NCBI RefSeq assembly: GCF_028769735.1
Contig: NC_088172.1
Coordinates: forward strand, 70,642,631 to 70,706,630
Direction: 5' to 3'
Length of the DNA: 64,000 nt
Source of the DNA: Zonotrichia leucophrys gambelii
Lineage: Eukaryota; Chordata; Aves; Passeriformes; Passerellidae
Positions 62,201-64,000 of the stretch are shown here, one piece after another (within the stretch, counting starts at the first letter, position 1; each line of letters starts with the position of its first letter). Under the pieces are notes generated by a model. That model was not told where the DNA came from and made no database searches. It saw only the letters and a list, made by a program, of their open reading frames with translations. Made by a program: the position numbers and the translations under genes.

Positions 62201-64000
62201 GAGCCCAAACCTAAGCCAGAGCCAGGCCACTGCTGAAAGTGAGTGGGGAGAAATTTCACCTGGATGCTCATGCAGTAGGAAATGTGAATCATGAGCGCTG
62301 CCTCACTTCTAGCAGGATTTATGTATGCATCATTTATATACAAATTAAATTTACTTCTTAAAAGATGTCAGCACTACTGGATTGTTGAGATCAGAGGGAA
62401 GGTACTTATTTACTTACTTCCCTTGTCTCTGCAGAAGCCAGCACTACTTGCTTTCAGCAGAGCGGCCAGCCTGCAGCTCATTCACTTCTCTTAAGCTTGA
62501 GCCATCTTGGGATCTGTAGGTAGGTTTTCCTTCCAAAAGTCAGAGGGTTTCTTTGGAGGGTGGAAAGAAGCCTCCTAGTTCCTTTCAAAAGTAAGCTGAC
62601 TGACTTCCCCAGCATCTTTTCTCCCTGTAACAAAAGCAAGCCTTAGCCCTCTCTGACTATTTTGAACTGTCAGTTGTGCATCTCCCTGTCAGTCCCTCTT
62701 CCTCTCTACTGTCTGTGAATGATGTGCCAAGCACTGATTTGTGAGAAAAGACAGATAATATCCACCACTAAATCTGTACTTGTCAGCTGAGTTTCAGATC
62801 TCATTTCTTATATAAACTCAACATAACCCAAATGGTCTGAGTTGCAGGATTCATTTCACACTTAGAATCAACTGATAAAGCTTTGCAGGAGTACAGCTAA
62901 CATGGGAAGCCAGCCTATCTTCTTCATGGGAGAACTCTGAGTTTTCTGAATTATTTCAAGACAAAAAGGTTGAAATGGTAGACTAAATTTAAAGTCTGCT
63001 TCTGTGAAATAATAGTGTATTCAAATATGATGAAAAAGGGGCAGCAGTAGTGAGATAGTAGACGTAGCACTGAAACATAAAAATATGAACATTCTTAAAA
63101 GTATCTTCCCATTCCCCATGAGAAGAGAACTTGCTACTGCTACTAGCAGCAGGTTTTTATCTAAGCAGCTGTTAGATCAGGATCTCTCTAGATCTGCCAG
63201 CTGGGAAGAAAAATTAGTAATGGATTCAATCACACATCTTCCGTGCAACTTGATTTACAGGAATGTCCAAATCCCACTTTGACCGCAGGAAAAAAATTAA
63301 ACACCTATGACAGCTTCTTCACTTACCCCTTCAAGATTCTTTCTGCCAGAACCTTAATCCAAGAGTCACCTCTCCAGGCTTCCCACAAACCTACACAGCA
63401 GCTCTGTTCAGACTGTTGAGGCTGCTTTTTCTCTCTCTTCCAGTGTGTGGTCTGGCTCCTTGTATCCCGGAGCCATATCACACACACAGGCACGCACATA
63501 CACACGCTCACATGCACTCACACATACTTTTCCTAGAACCTCATGCAGTCAAAGTACCTCTGCTCAGAGCATTCAAATTCCTGAGCAGCTCTGTCTTGCC
63601 TTTATTTTGTGTTGAGTATCTGACAGTGCAAGAGTCCCACAGTGAGAAAAAGAGTGAGAAAATTACAGCCTTGATCTGGAGACTACAATAATAGACATTC
63701 TCAGCCCTTAAAGTGGGCAGATATGGGCTCTAGTGCCAGTTCTCTCTCATCCTAATAAAGTGCACTGTTCATTGCACCCTTTCTGGTATGCAGAAAAAGA
63801 TGTCACTTTTTCATTTGAGTGCTTTGAACAAGGGGGCAGAATCAGCGCTTCTCCTTTCTTGCTCCAAGTGACAGGGCACTATTTCTCCCCACGTTCCTGT
63901 CAGGGCCCAGCAGGTCAGCCCTCTCCTTAGAAACTGAACATGTGGTGTATTGGACATCCTTTGATGCATATTTTTGTGAGAAGGTCTGTGAAGGATCATA
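59258..64000. other. Right-hand flank, unassigned
   Basis: AT-rich with a CA-rich stretch at about 63478-63525. No exon of SLC30A6 or NLRC4, the neighbours expected from mammals, was recognised on either strand. No RNA gene seen. Confidence 0.6.

Overview
This is vertebrate nuclear DNA, almost certainly from a bird. It has multi-exon genes with long introns, GC-rich CpG-island promoters in an AT-rich background, and CR1-type LINE fragments, including one with the avian-style octamer-like 3' end. Species was not determined. No prokaryotic, viral, rRNA, tRNA or CRISPR feature was recognised.

Two protein-coding genes were identified from their translated exons, both on the minus strand and transcribed towards lower coordinates. 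YIPF4 (39425 to 27506, six coding exons, complete, 246 residues) encodes a five-pass Golgi membrane protein of the Yip1 family. BIRC6 (23361 to 284 and beyond the left edge; first eight coding exons, about 442 of about 4,850 residues) encodes the giant inhibitor-of-apoptosis ubiquitin ligase BRUCE/apollon. This part carries the start of its WD40-like propeller and the complete BIR zinc domain. The order YIPF4 then BIRC6, same orientation, matches the order in mammals. All splice sites listed were read directly as GT/AG with matching phase.

Layout: 1-283 is BIRC6 intron 8. 284-7887 holds exons 8 to 2. 7888-23126 is the 15.2 kb intron 1, with a candidate 27-nt in-frame microexon at 12852-12878, an old CR1 near 14.2-14.8 kb and a CR1 tail just inside the donor of exon 1. 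About 22.9-24.1 kb is the BIRC6 CpG-island promoter. About 24.2-27.5 kb is the intergenic stretch, probably including the YIPF4 3' UTR. 27506-39425 is YIPF4. About 38.95-39.70 kb is its CpG-island promoter, bounded upstream by a 300-bp polypyrimidine microsatellite. From 40 to 64 kb I recognise no gene: there is a 0.8-kb CR1, two heavily decayed LINE remnants, small tandem repeats and otherwise unassigned AT-rich sequence. The mammalian neighbour NLRC4 is not recognisable there.

The two genes are not known to act in one pathway; their adjacency is conserved synteny. The observations most worth follow-up are the in-frame stop that cuts the mammalian-type BIRC6 N-terminus into a 12-residue upstream ORF, the candidate BIRC6 microexon, the exon 1 read-through ORF that ends in a CR1-encoded tail, and the long GGAA/TTCC microsatellite abutting the YIPF4 promoter.
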